Below are positions 1-12,730 of a stretch of 64,000 bases of DNA, one piece after another. The position numbers and the translations under genes are program-made. The stretch covers positions 1,013,756-1,077,755 of the forward strand of contig CM119263.1 of the NCBI GenBank assembly GCA_051294375.1, read 5' to 3'. This DNA is from Paraspadella gotoi. Lineage: Eukaryota > Chaetognatha. The notes under the pieces are model-generated. The model was not told where the DNA came from. It saw only the letters and a program-made list of their open reading frames with translations, and did no database searches. The first letter of the stretch is position 1; every line of letters starts with the position of its first letter.

Positions 1-2240
1 TCATTAAAACATTGAGTACAGGAGGGGCAGCTGCCTTCCCCTCTGCTCCTTAACTAATCAAGATCGTTTTACTCGGCAGCTGAAAAGCCGGACCGAATGA
101 GGCCGAAGTCGTTTGGCGGTATCTTTTTTTCTTTTTCTTCTTTTTTTGGTAATTTATTTCTGTGAGAGTTTACTTTAAAATATACAAGCGAGAACTTGTG
201 TTGCCAAAATTACGTGTTTGTTGTCTTTGCTGTCGTGTGGTTTTTTCTTGATTAAATTAATTACGAAATGATGATGACGATTGATGAATAAAAGCGTTCA
301 AAGCGATCGAAAAAAAGTAATTAATGTTACTTAGTACGATGAATACCCATGCGACATCGATAATTAGGAATGATAATGAGTCATCTCCATTAATAACTGT
401 CGTCAGCTCTGAGTCCGACGCGGACGTCAACCGTCACCTGGATATCCTCTCGTGTCCGTGTTCCAGGGGGTTTTGGCCACGCTTGCTCACAGCGTCACGC
501 TCAAGACCGGAAGTGAGATCGTGGCGTAAAGAAGAGGGCGATGGTGTCCTTACCCAACCGCCGGTGAAGCTGGCGTGGCAAGGCCGTTGTGGGTAGAGTG
601 GTGGTCGGGTGGGTGAGAAAGGAATCGGAAAGAGAGGATGGAAATAGTGATGATTATGAAAAGAGAAAGAAGGAAAATGGGAAAGAGGACAGAGAAGGAA
701 TGGAAAAAGAAGAAAGTGAAAGGGATGGGAATAGAAGAAAGAGAAGGGATGGAAAGAGAAAGAGAAGGGATAGAAATTAGAAAGGGATGAAAAGAGAAAG
801 AAAAAAACGGAAAAAGGAGTGAAAAGTGGCGGAAAGAAAAGGAATGAATAGAGAAAAGTCAATCTACAAAAACTTTGACGTAAAACTCACTAAAATTTCA
901 CTATTATCTCTCACTAACATTGTGAACACAAAATTTTGAGCCCATCAAGTCCCTCATCAAATCATCCGTCGTCAAACAAAATTTAAACCAATCATCCAAA
1001 TCTTCTATCTCTCACCCAAACTAATTTCAACCAATCACCCAAATCTCTCTCTCTCACCAACTCTCGCCGAACGGCCGTCAAATTTCTCCCATTGACCATT
1101 TTTTCTTATTAATCGAGAAATATAACGTTGGATTCTCGGCCGCCATTTTCCTGGCGATCGGGAGGCAGCGTCCTCATTTATCAGACTTCAACCGTTTGAG
1201 TCTCGATTCTAGATTCTCAAACCAGAATTAGATTTCCTTTTTTATTTTTAGTTTCGCAGGACGAGTGCTCGCGGGACACACTGAAAAGTTACACTTTGGT
1301 CGGTTCTGTCGGTTTGGTGATCCCCTTGGTTATCCTTTTTTATTATTTATATATTGTATATACATTTTTCGCAAACAAAAACAATTTATTATTAATTTGT
1401 TATGGAACGTGTTTTGAGTCATTTTCTTTAGCAAATGTTTCACGCTTGGGTGTATACACGGAATTCTAAAAAGCTGATTTGTTTTTATTAAAACTTCGCA
1501 GAAATGTGATTTGCTGTGGGAAATTGTAACTTTGTGTTAATTTATTTATTTATCAATTAAGTAAGTAGACAGGGATTTCATTCATCTGTGATATTATAAT
1601 CATATAAAATAAAATAAAAATACAAAGAAAGTCAGGGCAGCGCGCTCCTTTAGAATTTCTTCTTTCTAAATTTTCATTTGAAATGGATTTTCATTTTTTT
1701 CGCCGAAGCCGAAAGACTCTGATTTTATGAGAGAGAATTCGAAATAACAAATAATTTTCATGATAATACTAATGTTGATATTTCAACGGTGTCAAACAAA
1801 ATAAAAACTACTACCCACGAATGATATCTTTTTCTTTAAATCATTTTTGGTCTAACATATTATCTATCAGTAGTTCGTTTAAGGTTTTAAAAACTTAAAG
1901 TCAAAATCCAGACCGTTGCTCGTATATATTTTTCCCTCGCGAAAAATCTGAGGAAACTGGGATTTTCGTTCGATTGTTGAAAACGCTAAATCCATCTGCG
2001 TCGAATTAATCACGCGTTTCCAAGGCTAACCGACGCAGCCTCGGACGCAGCCTTTCGTAGCCGAAAAGAATTTAAGTTGTGAATAAAAGACTTACTCCCG
2101 CTCGGTCCTCATCCAATCAGCCGCTGCAGTCGACTTCCAGACAATTATCGTCGGTTTCACCGACCCGGAGCGCTCACCTTCTCTTGGATGAACAAATTGC
2201 AAACCGCAAAAATATCATTCTCACTTATTTATTAAACAGC
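1..2240. other. No recognised gene; AT-rich noncoding DNA
   Basis: I see no exon with family similarity here. The short open frames around 324-862 are purine- or pyrimidine-rich low-complexity translations. The region has ordinary AT-rich composition with a purine-rich stretch (about 600-850). Confidence 0.6.
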
Positions 2241-2251
2241 TTTTAGTCTCT

Positions 2252-2258
2252 CTCTCGT

Positions 2259-2315
<57 letters not shown>

Positions 2316-2322
2316 TCTCTCG
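2252..2322. repeat. (CT)n microsatellite
   Basis: Nearly pure CT dinucleotide run with a few interruptions. It is one of more than twenty such tracts in the window. Confidence 0.95.
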
Positions 2323-2329
2323 TCTCTCG

Positions 2330-5300
2330 CTTCCTTAATCACCTTGCTTTCCTCATCAATTCATCCTTTTCCCGTTCTTTCCCTGCAACCTTAACTCAAG
2401 AGCAATTGAGGAACCAGGCTCGTTTTCATCCTAGCAGCGATTAAAAGACTCCAATTGTAAAGATCGGTTTCGCCGAAGCAAGACGACCTACATTCGGTTG
2501 CTTCAACATCCGGACTCTCTCCAACAACAGAGAGAGATCGACAGAATCATGTTTAGCCTCTGATCTTTTTTCTTCTTTCTCTCATTTAGATTTTAACTTT
2601 ATATTTATCCGCGTCACTCGTCCGTGGCTTATGACGTTGGCGATGAAGGTAGCAAGCCTCATTTCGATCCAGAAGTTTCGGTTCTAGCCCCTTGAGTTTT
2701 ATACAAGAAGAGAAACCAGCCGGTTTACCCTCAGGCAAGCCCGGCGCTTCTGTGAGACCTATTTTCCTCGGTATTCATCATTTTCCAATCATTTTCCAAT
2801 CATTTTCCAATCATTTGTTCAACTTGGATGATCTTCTTTAACATCTAGTCTTTCGGCACGTCTGGTCATTGATAGTTGGTTCAATGATTTAATCAATATA
2901 TGACCACTGACCAGCCCCTCACCGACCCAAACTCACGTCTCCCCCTGCTCCTTCCACTCCCCACGAAGAACCCCACTCCCCACTCCCCACGAAGCCCACG
3001 GTTTAATGAACCTGGAGCGGCGCCGCTTCCCTCCTTCGGCGCCCCTGAGTCTGAGCACGCCAAGGGAATGTGCACGCGAAGGTGAGAAGTGTCGTGCGAA
3101 GGTGGGCAAAGTGCACGCAGAGAAAAAATGGTGCTGCGCAGATGGGATAAAGTAACATGATAGAGTTTTAAATTAGAAAATAAAAAAAATTCACCGAATG
3201 AGATTAAAGATTAGAGTTTCAACGGTTTAAAGTTTAAAGATTAGAAAAACTTTCTAAATGTATTCCTATCCCCCCTCCATTTTTAAAATATGCTATAAGA
3301 CACAATGAAAATGGCGTAACGTTACTGTTCCGTGCATTTAAAAAAAATTCACTGGTTCAATATTATTATCATTTTTCTTTTTATTTTTTGAAACGTTATA
3401 GTTTCATATGTTTGATATCCAAAAATATTCAAGTGCAAAATCTGTGTTTTTTGTTTTTGTAGATATGACTGAATATTAGGGGTGAAAGATATGAATTTTT
3501 AAAAAAAGTTACTTATTCATATTTATTCATAGAATTGTAATAGAAAAAATAAAAAAAATAATCAGGTTATAATAGTTTAGTGTATATGTCCGTTCACAAT
3601 AGATGCGAAAAAAAACCTCATTTTAAAAATTGATCGCGGAAGTGGGGTAACTAAGCTTACCCAATTGGGACAATCCTCCCACGCCGATTGTTTCTCTCAA
3701 ATAATTTTTATTTAATACTGTTGAAAGGGAAAAAAAAAAAAAGATCTGTTAATGCAGGAGGCCAGAAAGGTACAATATCTGGATTATTGACAGTGAATAA
3801 CATGTGGACCCTCCTTTATATCTTGTCGAATATGGGGCAGGTTACTAAGAAATCGTTAAAAATTTCATCATTAAGTCAGTCAATGAACCCTTTTCTAATG
3901 GGCAATTACGAGAAATATTTTTTTCTTAATTTAAAATGGATGATAAATAATATGAATTAAATTCCTTGCCTATATTTTAAAAAAAATTATCAATACAATT
4001 TAACACAATGAATGTTTTGCTTTGTCAAATATGTTTACCAGCTATATAATTTGGGTAAAACTTTATTATTGATAAACAAGCAGTGTGTCAAGCTTTAGTT
4101 TGCCAGTAAAGATAATAAAAAATGTCACGATTTTTACAGACAAGAAGGTAGATGCCAGACTGTTTTATATCAAGCTGAAGAACATTTTATCGTATTTAAT
4201 CATTTAATATTTTTAAAAATACATTTATCAAGCTACAACATAATTTTTGCTTGTTTTTACTGTAACTGAAAAATATAAGATTATTTTATGAATAAAAAAT
4301 ATTTAATATAAACAAAATGTAATTCAGTCTTGTTCCTTTTTTCAAATTACAAAAGAAAAAAGAAAAAAATTTCATATGCCTTCATTGAAATATTTAATAG
4401 CAAAAAACTGTTATACTTTTAACTTCTGATTTAAACAACAAAAGCTGTGGTAAAGATTTATGGATTAATTTAATAAAACTTTTTTAGAAAAAAAGCTGTC
4501 CATGATAGGGCCTTAATTTTGATACCACATCCAGCCTTGCTACCTCTTCTTCAAAAGTTATTTAAAAAAATAACTTTTTTTAAATTACGCAGTACAAATC
4601 TTGTGTTAAAATAAAAAGTTTCGGCCAAAGCCCGGGAGTATCCACTTATTCTATGTACAATACTTAAATTTCAAAATAAAACTTTGAAGAAATTTTTGTC
4701 ATTTAGAGACATTCACCTGTTCAGATGTACCCAGTTCGTATAATAATTTATTTTATTTATTTCCCCCAAAAAAAGCCTAAATTAGAAAAGTTTGAAATTT
4801 TCAAATTTGTTTGGAAAAAAAAATTTTCGTCCGACCTATTGCTCATGAGAATAATGGTGCATAGAAAATCAAAATATCCAAAAAAATAAAAAAATCAGCC
4901 TCTAGAAAAATCGAAAAAAAGGGCGTAGAGGCGTTGATTTTAGAATTGCAAAATTTTTTTCCTGATCATAATCCATTATTCTCAAGTTTCAAAATATTTT
5001 TTTTCCAAAATCATTTCAATCAATTTGTTTTTTATTTAATTTAAAATGTTTTTATTTGATGTTGTTTTTGTGTCGAAAGAATTGAAAAAAAGTGAAAAAT
5101 ATAGTAATTATATAAGGTTTTTGAATACCTTTAAAATAATTAAAATAATTAGGACACTCCAAGGGGGTAAGCAGAGAAAACTTCCCATTCATAAGAAAAG
5201 TTGAAAATGAATTATGTCATATTGTTAGTTTTAGAATTAATGACTTAATTACAAACAAATAATTCATATAAATTGAAGGAAAGATGGGTAAAATATTCAT

Positions 5301-7736
5301 CTTGGTCTCGGTTAAAACTATTAGGTTATCGTAAAGTTTTGTTTTAATAATATTAATATTTTTTTGCATTTTATAAAAAGCAAATGCGTCTAATTTGTTA
5401 AGCGTTTCGAGCTATATGTGCTTTATCTTTTTTAAATATTTTTGATTAGTTAGCTTTTTGTTGTTGATGGCAAGGGTATGGTCAGATACAGTAATGTCAG
5501 TAGTGTATATCGCCACATATTACCAAAAAGTAATGATCAATTAATTTAGGCCTCAGAAACAATTTTAAAAGTGCAAAATCAGCACGAGACCCGTTTTGCC
5601 ACGTTATTTTCATTGTGTATAACTTATAAAATAGAGCTTACATTTAAATAAACAAAATAGACAAAAACAAACAAAGAAATTGAACAAAAATCAGACAGAA
5701 AGAGTGAAAAGAAATTTAGTTTATAGTTTTTTAGTAATTCGTCTTCAAGTGAGTAAGCAATCGTGTCAGTCGGATATGTATTTTTAAACATTACAACGAA
5801 AACCTTACAAACGACAAAACTACTCAGCGAAAGAATAAATCATAAGACTCCCATATCGGACGACCAATTGTCCCACGCTGTCAGTCTGTCATTCAATAGT
5901 CCCACGCAGTCCAGTCTCAGTTTCAATAGTCCCACCGCTGTTGTCAGTCTGTCAGTTTCAATAGTCCCACGCTGTCCAGTTTGGCCGTGCGCGACATTTA
6001 CCAAATCCAATTTAATCTGTAAACGTTGATCAAAGATCCATAATTCTTTGCCGCGAAACGCAGCGAGTCCGATCTTAACGACCTTTCAGAAACTATCATA
6101 ACTTCATTATCGCTCTTATCATCGCTCTATTCTTGCTTTATCATCCTCCATTATCGCTTTATCAACGCTATTTTTTCGCAACTATAACACACATGACCTC
6201 ATGCTGAATTATTGCTCCATCATTCGAACCGTTTCGCGCTTAACATGCTCCAATAAGCTCTATCATCTCTCATCACATCATCTATCATGGTTTTATTTAT
6301 CATCTCTTATCATAGTACTCCAGCAACGAGCGCGCCCTACGCGTCTTTATCATTCTATCATTTCTTTGTCACATCTCACCGAGTAACATTTCCGCCCACG
6401 AGTTTTCAAGCGATAAAAAAGAGCGAAGGCTGCTTCCCAGTTCTTTTGCCGTCGTCGAAGTTGCCCTGTATTGAAGGAAAAAACAGTATATATAAAGAAG
6501 AGAGAGAGACGAGAGAGAGAGATGAAGAGAGAGATGAGAGAGAGACGAGAGACGAGACTGAGGAGAGAGAGATAGAATGAAAAGGAAAGGGTGTGAGGAG
6601 GTAATTAACAAACTCCAAAATTCCTTCCCTGTAAAAGATCCAGACCCTGAAGGGCTTCGTAACGCGGATGATATCCCGGTTGAAAAACCCTGGATTTCTC
6701 CTCTTCCCTGCTTCGGAGCAGCGTTGGGTCCGTACATGTACCCCAAGGCCAAAAACAACAGTGACCATCCTTATAGACCAGAAAAGCCCATCTCTCGTTG
6801 TTGTTGTGTTGTTCTTTATTGGCTTTTTGATGTTTTATCTTGTGTTGTTTTGTTTTCAACGAGAAAGGGTCGGAGGTCCGACGGCACTATGGGTCACTAT
6901 GCGGCCCTATGGTTCGACTATGAGTGTCTTATTAGCGGTTCCGCCTTTTTCCAGTTTTCTTTCCGTGGCGTCTTTTTTCTTTTCTTTTTAGAAAGTTTTT
7001 TTTTTAAACGCGAATCAGTTAAATTTAAATCCCTGTTTTTAAAATTGAGAAAAAACTTTCCGGTTATTTCATTTTGTTGTTTAGATTTGTAAATTTTTTT
7101 TTATTTTTTAGGAAACGGTTGTTTTACCAATTCATATCATAGCTCAAAAAAAAACTTCTGCCTCTTAATCTCAAACACAAAGGAAAAAAAATAAAATATA
7201 CGTTTTTTACGAAAAAAATGACATAGCAGATAATGTACGCCAAAAACTGTCGCCTTGCTCTTGCTTAATCTTAAGCAACAGATTGGATGGTAGAACAGAA
7301 ATCTCTGGCTCAACTTAACAACTGAAGCATAAAAATATCGAAATCAAAAAGAAAAATAAAAAATAAAAAAGACAAAAAATATTTTATTCTTTTTTTTGTG
7401 GTCGTTAAGAAACGACAGAAGAAATGACTGAGCGACCGATCCTTTAGTTTCAAGGTTCTCCTCCTCATTAGAAAAGAGAGAGAAAGGAAAAAAAAAAGGA
7501 AAAAAGAAAGGAAAAAAGAAAGGAAAAAGAAAGGAGACACCTTGCATCAGAGGCTCGTGGAGGCACGAAGGGACTTGAGAAATAGGGAGAGAGAAGACGA
7601 AACGGATCAACGGACGGACGGACGGACAGACAAAAGGGGCAAAGTGGAGAGACGACAATATGGAAGAAGGACAGACAGACGGACAGAAATGGATGAAGGA
7701 GAGAAAAAAAGAGGCGTGATGACATATATGAGAATC

Positions 7737-7771
<35 letters not shown>

Positions 7772-7962
7772 CTGTCTCTGTCTCTCTCTCCTCTCTCTTC
7801 TCTTTGCTCTCTCTCGTTCTCTCTCTCTCTCTCTCTCTCTCTACTCTTCTCTCCTCTCTTCTACTCTCTCTTCCCGTGAAGCAATTTTCTACTCTCTTTC
7901 TCTCTCTCTCTTCTCTCTCCGTCTCTCTCCTCTCTTCTCTCTTCTTCTCTTCTCGTATCTCT

Positions 7963-8005
<43 letters not shown>

Positions 8006-9220
8006 GTCTTCATGAAGATCCTGGTTTCATTTACGGGGAAAGAAGAGATGAAAGACACGCACCGAGTGGACGGAATTTCAATGACCCATGTCATCATAGT
8101 TTTTCCGCTTATTTCGCAAGAGGGGCTGGAGCACAATAGAGCGTTCCTCGAATAAAACAGAAAAGCACTACATATTAATAACGTTTTATTTAAACAGAAA
8201 AAAAAACCTGTTTTAGAATATTGGCGCAAACATAATAAAAAAAACTATTCAATGGTTTTTTTTTGTATTTGTTATATAATAATAAATATTTAAAAGCTTC
8301 AGTGCAACAACCCAATGAACTAATTCAAAAAGTTGCATTGAAAATCGATTTAGTAATTGAAGGAAAAAATGATTTTTTTTGAGAGAACTAGAATTTATAA
8401 AAAATTGATCAATTTTGGCCGCCCTAATACGTATGTAACTTGTTTTCATATTTTTGTAAATCGCTTTAAAAAATTATGCAAGTTGAAAAAATTATTGAAA
8501 AAAATATTATTATACAAATTAAAAAAATGATGCAAGTTAAGTGAAGTCAAACGGCCTGAATAAAAGCAAAGCGGCTTGAAGGAACAAAAAATCGGCGAGA
8601 AGGAAAAAAAATGGACGAGAAGGAAAAAAAGCGTTAAATTAGTGAGAAAATTATCTTCAGTCAAAGTTTCATATTTTAAAAAACAAAAAGGTTTTTGGAG
8701 AAGAAATTCATGTGATTAAATAATTGCTGAAGGTAATCGTTGTGAGGCGGACAAATCTTTGAGAAAATTTTGCGTGAATTCGATGATAAAAATCACGGAA
8801 ATGTGAGAGGGAAGAGAGGGAGGAAAGGTTTAGAGAATTGAGAAGAGGGAGGAGAAAAGGACGGGAGGGAGGAAGGAGGAAGAAAAGAGGGAGAGGGGGA
8901 GGGAGGAAGAAGAGAGGAAAGAGGGAATGGGGGGGAAGTCGTATATCTTTCGCTTTTCAATCGCGAGGAAAGAAAACGACAGCGACAACAACAACAACTC
9001 GATAAAACGTGGTTGCGCGGAATTAAGAATTCAGGTTGAGAACCAAATTGTGGAACATCGAGTCACTGTGGGCAAAGAATATCGGTGTGGAGAAGAAAAC
9101 ACTCGAGGAGGAACCACTAATATATTTTGTTTCGTGTATTAATGTGTTGTATAGATTTTCTCGCTATTTTAATAATATAAGACTTAAAGAGATTTTTGTC
9201 TTAGATAATTAAAGATGGAA
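2330..9220. other. No recognised gene; AT-rich and simple-repeat DNA
   Basis: Nothing resembling a conserved protein could be read in either strand. The open frames present are low complexity: CT-rich at 7738-8006, and a proline-rich frame at 2900-3085. A short imperfect tandem repeat built on a phrase like CAATAGTCCCACGCTGTC lies at about 5870-5985, and a degenerate TTATCATCGCTCT-like run at 6093-6310. Confidence 0.55.
7738..8006. repeat. Imperfect (CT)n tract
   Basis: About 270 bases of CT-rich dinucleotide repeat broken by single-base changes. It creates long serine/leucine-rich open frames that should not be taken as genes. Confidence 0.9.
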
Positions 9221-9223
9221 TAT

Positions 9224-9390
9224 TAGTGAAAAGTTTTAAACGAGTTTCAACAACGATTATTATTTTCGCCTTTTTTTTTAAGCCTTCATCAGCGTTATTT
9301 GAGTTTATGAAATAAAATAAAAGCCGAAACATGTCCGTTTTCCTATGAAAATAAAAATCGTTGTTGAAACTAGTTTAAAACTTTTCACTA
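9224..9390. mobile_element. Snap-back MITE-like element with ~43 bp inverted ends
   Basis: The left end (9224-9267) and the reverse complement of the right end (9347-9390) match almost throughout; both begin TAGTGAAAAGTTTTAAAC and continue through TTTCAACAACGAT. The element is about 167 bp and too short to code for anything. Its interior carries a CTGATGAAG-type phrase (minus strand) and GCCGAAACATG, phrases that recur at 9545-9577 and 51936-51960. This is consistent with a nonautonomous DNA element or a foldback repeat; no clear target-site duplication was identified. Confidence 0.7.
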
Positions 9391-9506
9391 AAATCTTTAC
9401 ACAACGAAAAGAAAGTTTATAACACAAAGATAGAATATAAAATAGAATTAAAATACAGAATGAAAAAGTTTCTCTCTTTTCGTTTGAAATTAGGTGAGAA
9501 AAAAAC

Positions 9507-9600
9507 TTTAATGATTCAACAACGATAGTTTATTAATTTGATACATGTTTCGGCTTTGACATTCAAGCCTTCAGCAGCGCTTTGATTAATTATTTTAAAA
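9507..9600. repeat. Related half of the 9.2 kb foldback repeat
   Basis: Shares TTCAACAACGAT and the phrase ATGTTTCGGCTTTGACATTC followed by AAGCCTTCAGCAGCGC with the neighbouring element. On the minus strand it reads CTGCTGAAGGCTT, a short loop, AAGCC, then GAAAC, so GGCTT and AAGCC can pair. Confidence 0.6.
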
Positions 9601-9750
9601 CTTACAATAAATATTCCATGAGAACTCGATGTTAAAAGTTATCATATCACAAACGTGATATAATATAATAAAAGAGATCCTCATATCCATTGTATTATAT
9701 AATGTATAATTGTATATAATATATTATATCATACATCATATAACATATTA

Positions 9751-9842
9751 TGAAATTGGTACAACCAATATAAAAAATTATTCATTCATTTAATAAATAA
9801 GCTATCTTGCCTCTGACTTTGGACAGGCTTTGGTGGTTTATA
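9751..9842 (+). repeat. Dispersed repeat end containing TTGGTACAACCAA
   Basis: This stretch is repeated as its reverse complement at 50789-50882, and part of it recurs in the GT31 intron at 27904-27950 (and 14680-14735). The palindrome-like TTGGTACAACCAA is followed by TATAAAAAA and later by AAGCTATCTTGCC. It looks like the end of an interspersed element of unknown class. Confidence 0.7.
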
Positions 9843-10019
9843 TCATATATAAGATCTAACATATCATATAATAATATTATAAGCAAAATAATCTTTGTCA
9901 TTATTCCATCTCTTTCTCACAAAGATATCACTAAGACGATCGATTCACTAAGACGATCGATTCACTCCAAAAAACTTTTTTTCCCTTTGATCTCAATCTC
10001 GACTAACCGCGATCTCTTA

Positions 10020-10099
10020 CCCCCTGACCTCGTGACCTCGTAACCCCGTGACCCGGCGATTTATGACGTCACGATCCTTTGACCTTTGACCTTTGACCC
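10020..10099 (+). promoter_or_regulatory. Cluster of TGACC(T) half-sites (DR1-like)
   Basis: Positions 10076-10099 read as TTTGACC three times in a row, giving TGACCT direct repeats one base apart, the layout bound by RXR/HNF4-type nuclear receptors. 10020-10056 adds four more TGACC/TAACC phrases. Function is inference only; it may be a short tandem repeat. Confidence 0.35.
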
Positions 10100-10174
10100 G
10101 ACGGGAAACTTTAGATCTTTTTTTTTCCTCGGAGGAAATTCGTTCTTCTGTTAAATCAACTTGAGAATCTGAAA

Positions 10175-10640
10175 GAAAGTGAAGAGGAAGAGGAAGAGGA
10201 CAGTTAGAGGGAAATGAAGGGGATGAGGAAGAGGAAGAGGTGGAGGGGAGGACAGTAAGAAGGAGAGGGAGGGGATGAGGAAGAGGANNNNNNNNNNNNN
10301 NNNNNNNNNNNNAGGACAGCTCAAGTGTGAAGAGGGAGGGCATGAGGAAAGAGGAAGAGTGGAGAGTCGGAGGTGAGGGGAGACACAGTAAGAAGGAGAG
10401 GGCAAGGAAAGAGTAAGAGGAACAAGCTAAGATGGAGAGGGAGGGGATGAGGGAAGAGGAAGAGGTGGAGCGGCCGAGGACAATAAGAAAGGAGAGGGAC
10501 GGGCGAAGACGGCAAGAGGACAGTAAGAAAAGAAATGGAGGTGATGAGCAAGGAGCGGGAGATGAAAGGTAGCAGGGGGAGGAAAAGGAGACGGGGGAGG
10601 AAGAGAAGGACAGTAAAGAGGGAAAATGGAGGAGGATGAG
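10175..10640. repeat. Purine-rich GGAAGAGG-type tract with an assembly gap
   Basis: About 460 bases of degenerate repeats built on GAGGAAGAGGA and GACAGTAAGAAGGAGAGGG. It is interrupted by an N run at about 10288-10312. It abuts the left end of the duplicated 13 kb unit. Confidence 0.85.
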
Positions 10641-10859
10641 AAGAGGATTGGCCCCATTATCTCCGCTCAGGCGGGGTCAAAATTGAGGACTTCGCTTCAT
10701 AGTTCCATTTATATATGTTTAATAAGACTATATATGTCAAACTTTCACGAAATTATATCGGGTTAGTTGGTGGGAACAGATCTTCCAAAGTGCCTCATTG
10801 TGTTATATTGAAGCCTTCTGTAAGAGAAAGACAAGAGTAGCAAAGGAAACCAACCAACA

Positions 10860-11135
10860 ACAGAAAAGATAACAACAGCGGACCACAACGAGTAAAGACA
10901 ACAACAACAGAAAAAGATAACAACAGTGACGGCAACAGTAAAGAACAACAACAACAGAAAAAATATAACAACAGCGCGACGACAACAGTGACGCAACGAA
11001 CACAAAACAAGATAAAGCAAGGACAACGAGTGATGACAACAACAAAACAGAAAAAGATAATAACAGCGACGACAACGAAACAGAAAAAGGATAACACAGA
11101 GGCGACAACAACAGCGACGCAACAGCAAACAACAA
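10860..11135. repeat. Minisatellite of ACAACAGAAAAAGATAACA-type units
   Basis: Tandem units of roughly 33-45 bases combining GACAACAACAACAG, AAAAAGATAACAACAG and CGACGACAACAGT. The same array occurs in the second copy at 23935-24215, where the units are more regular. Hydrophobic open frames on the minus strand (leucine/serine/valine runs) come from this repeat. Confidence 0.85.
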
Positions 11136-12359
11136 ACAGAACGTTCTCGCAGCCGCCATTTCTTCCTTTAACGCATACCCTTTGCGTGAAATATCGTGGA
11201 CCCCTTTTCTTATTCGCCCTCATTTACAGATGTCTACTTTCCTCTCTCTCTCTCTCCTCTCTCTCTTCTCTCTCTCTCGTATCTCTCCATCATCTCCTCT
11301 CTCATCATCTCTCTCATTCGTCTTATTTTTCTCTCTCTTTCGCTCCTTCATGCCAGATTGTGCCTTTGTTAAAGAGAACAGAATTCACTCTTCGACTGGC
11401 CATTTTTGCATGCAAATGCAATAAGAAATCGTCGTCGACGTCCGTCGTCGTCGTCTGAACTGATGAAAAACCTGAGGCCGTAAAATCGAACAAGTTTTTC
11501 GGTTTCCATTCGCTTTGAGAGAAATTGATGCCGTAAATGATAATAAATACCTCTTAGGAAAAAGATATCACATTTTTTTGTAGAGGATATCTACTTAAAA
11601 ACTTATTTGATTAAAAAAAAATCAGAATTATTCAAAATCACATCGAATTTTCTTTCAGTGCTTCCTTTTCATTTTTTTCGTTAAGGTCAATTTTGAAGTT
11701 ACAGAAAAAACAATAGGCAACTTCGGTTCCTCATGCGTGACGTAATGACGAAAAAAAAACCAAATTTGAGTTTATTCACCATTATTTCTTTTTATGTGTG
11801 TATAGAGTTATATATTTTTTTTTTAATATTGGCAATAGCTAAATGCATTGCCACTCTTTTTGGTCAGAAAAGAAGGGAAAATATGGTGCAAACATCAATA
11901 TCGGCAGTGCTAAAAAGAAATTTGCATTAAAAGGTGTAAGAAAAACATTTCACCGTCATATCTAAATTTGCCGCTTACTGCAGAGCATACACAGAGTGAA
12001 TGCACGGCAGTAGTCGAGAACATAACCAAATATTGAGAATGTTTTACACCAGATTTTGTATATTTTTTATTGAACTAAACTCAACTTTGAACTAATTATG
12101 TGATATACATTTTTTTCTTACAGTGCGTCCCAATGTTACTGGCGTTGTTAGGAAAAGGCTTACTGCCTCACTTAATACCAAGATCGAAAAAACTTTAATT
12201 CATTATAATGAAATATGCGAAAATTCGTATATAGAACATAGTGTAGGAAATGCTACAATGCCCGAACAAAATGGAACAACTCTAAGAAAAATAAACTATG
12301 CTAAAATTACGCACAGTAAGCGTTTTGAAGTCATGAAACAAACGGGGAATTGTTATTAT

Positions 12360-12590
12360 CTATTTTTTGTTAACACAGGATTGGGATCGGGGGCAGAAGA
12401 GAGAGAGATGAGAGAGAGACTGAGAGATGCAGACGAGAGAGAGAGAGAGAGAGCAGCAGGAGAGAGAGAGAGAGAGTAAAGTAGTTGGATCGGGAGGGCA
12501 TAAAAGGGAAACAGATGAAGACGAAAAGTTCCGAAATTGAAAAATCCATATTCCTCTAACAATCTACAGCTTCTTCTGCGTATTTGAATG
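12360..12590. repeat. Dispersed repeat GGATCGGGAGGGCA...TTGAAAAATCCATATTCC, with GA tract
   Basis: A GA-rich tract is followed by GGATCGGGAGGGCA, AAAAGGGAA and GAAATTGAAAAATCCATATT. The same order recurs at 16655-16745 in copy 1, and at 25660-25880 and 29635-29745 in copy 2, so it is a dispersed element present twice per unit. Class unknown. Confidence 0.65.
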
Positions 12591-12654
12591 ATCAAATATT
12601 GTTCGATATTATCTTCTTCATTTCGTTGAGTTGAGATTTAACGAAAAATTTGTT

Positions 12655-12730
12655 TTTATGTTTTGATGTTTCTACTCTAATGCGCGCTGATAGAGACTCG
12701 CATTAGAGTCGAAACAAGTCTGTTATTATA
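12655..12730 (+). repeat. Hairpin repeat with hammerhead-like core (copy 1)
   Basis: Reads GTTTCTACTCTAATGCG, then CGCTGATAGAGACT, then CGCATTAGAGTCGAAAC; the outer 17-base arms pair with one mismatch. Copy 2 at 25967-26015 has CTGATGAAG in the same place, so copy 1 probably carries an error there. Confidence 0.6.

Noticed and set aside
2900-3085. Proline-rich 61-residue frame
   Set aside because: Built on short CCCCACTCCC repeats and open on both strands; no start or family evidence.
10763-11223. Membrane-protein-like frames on the minus strand (Leu/Val/Cys runs)
   Set aside because: The underlying DNA is a minisatellite of ACAACAG units.
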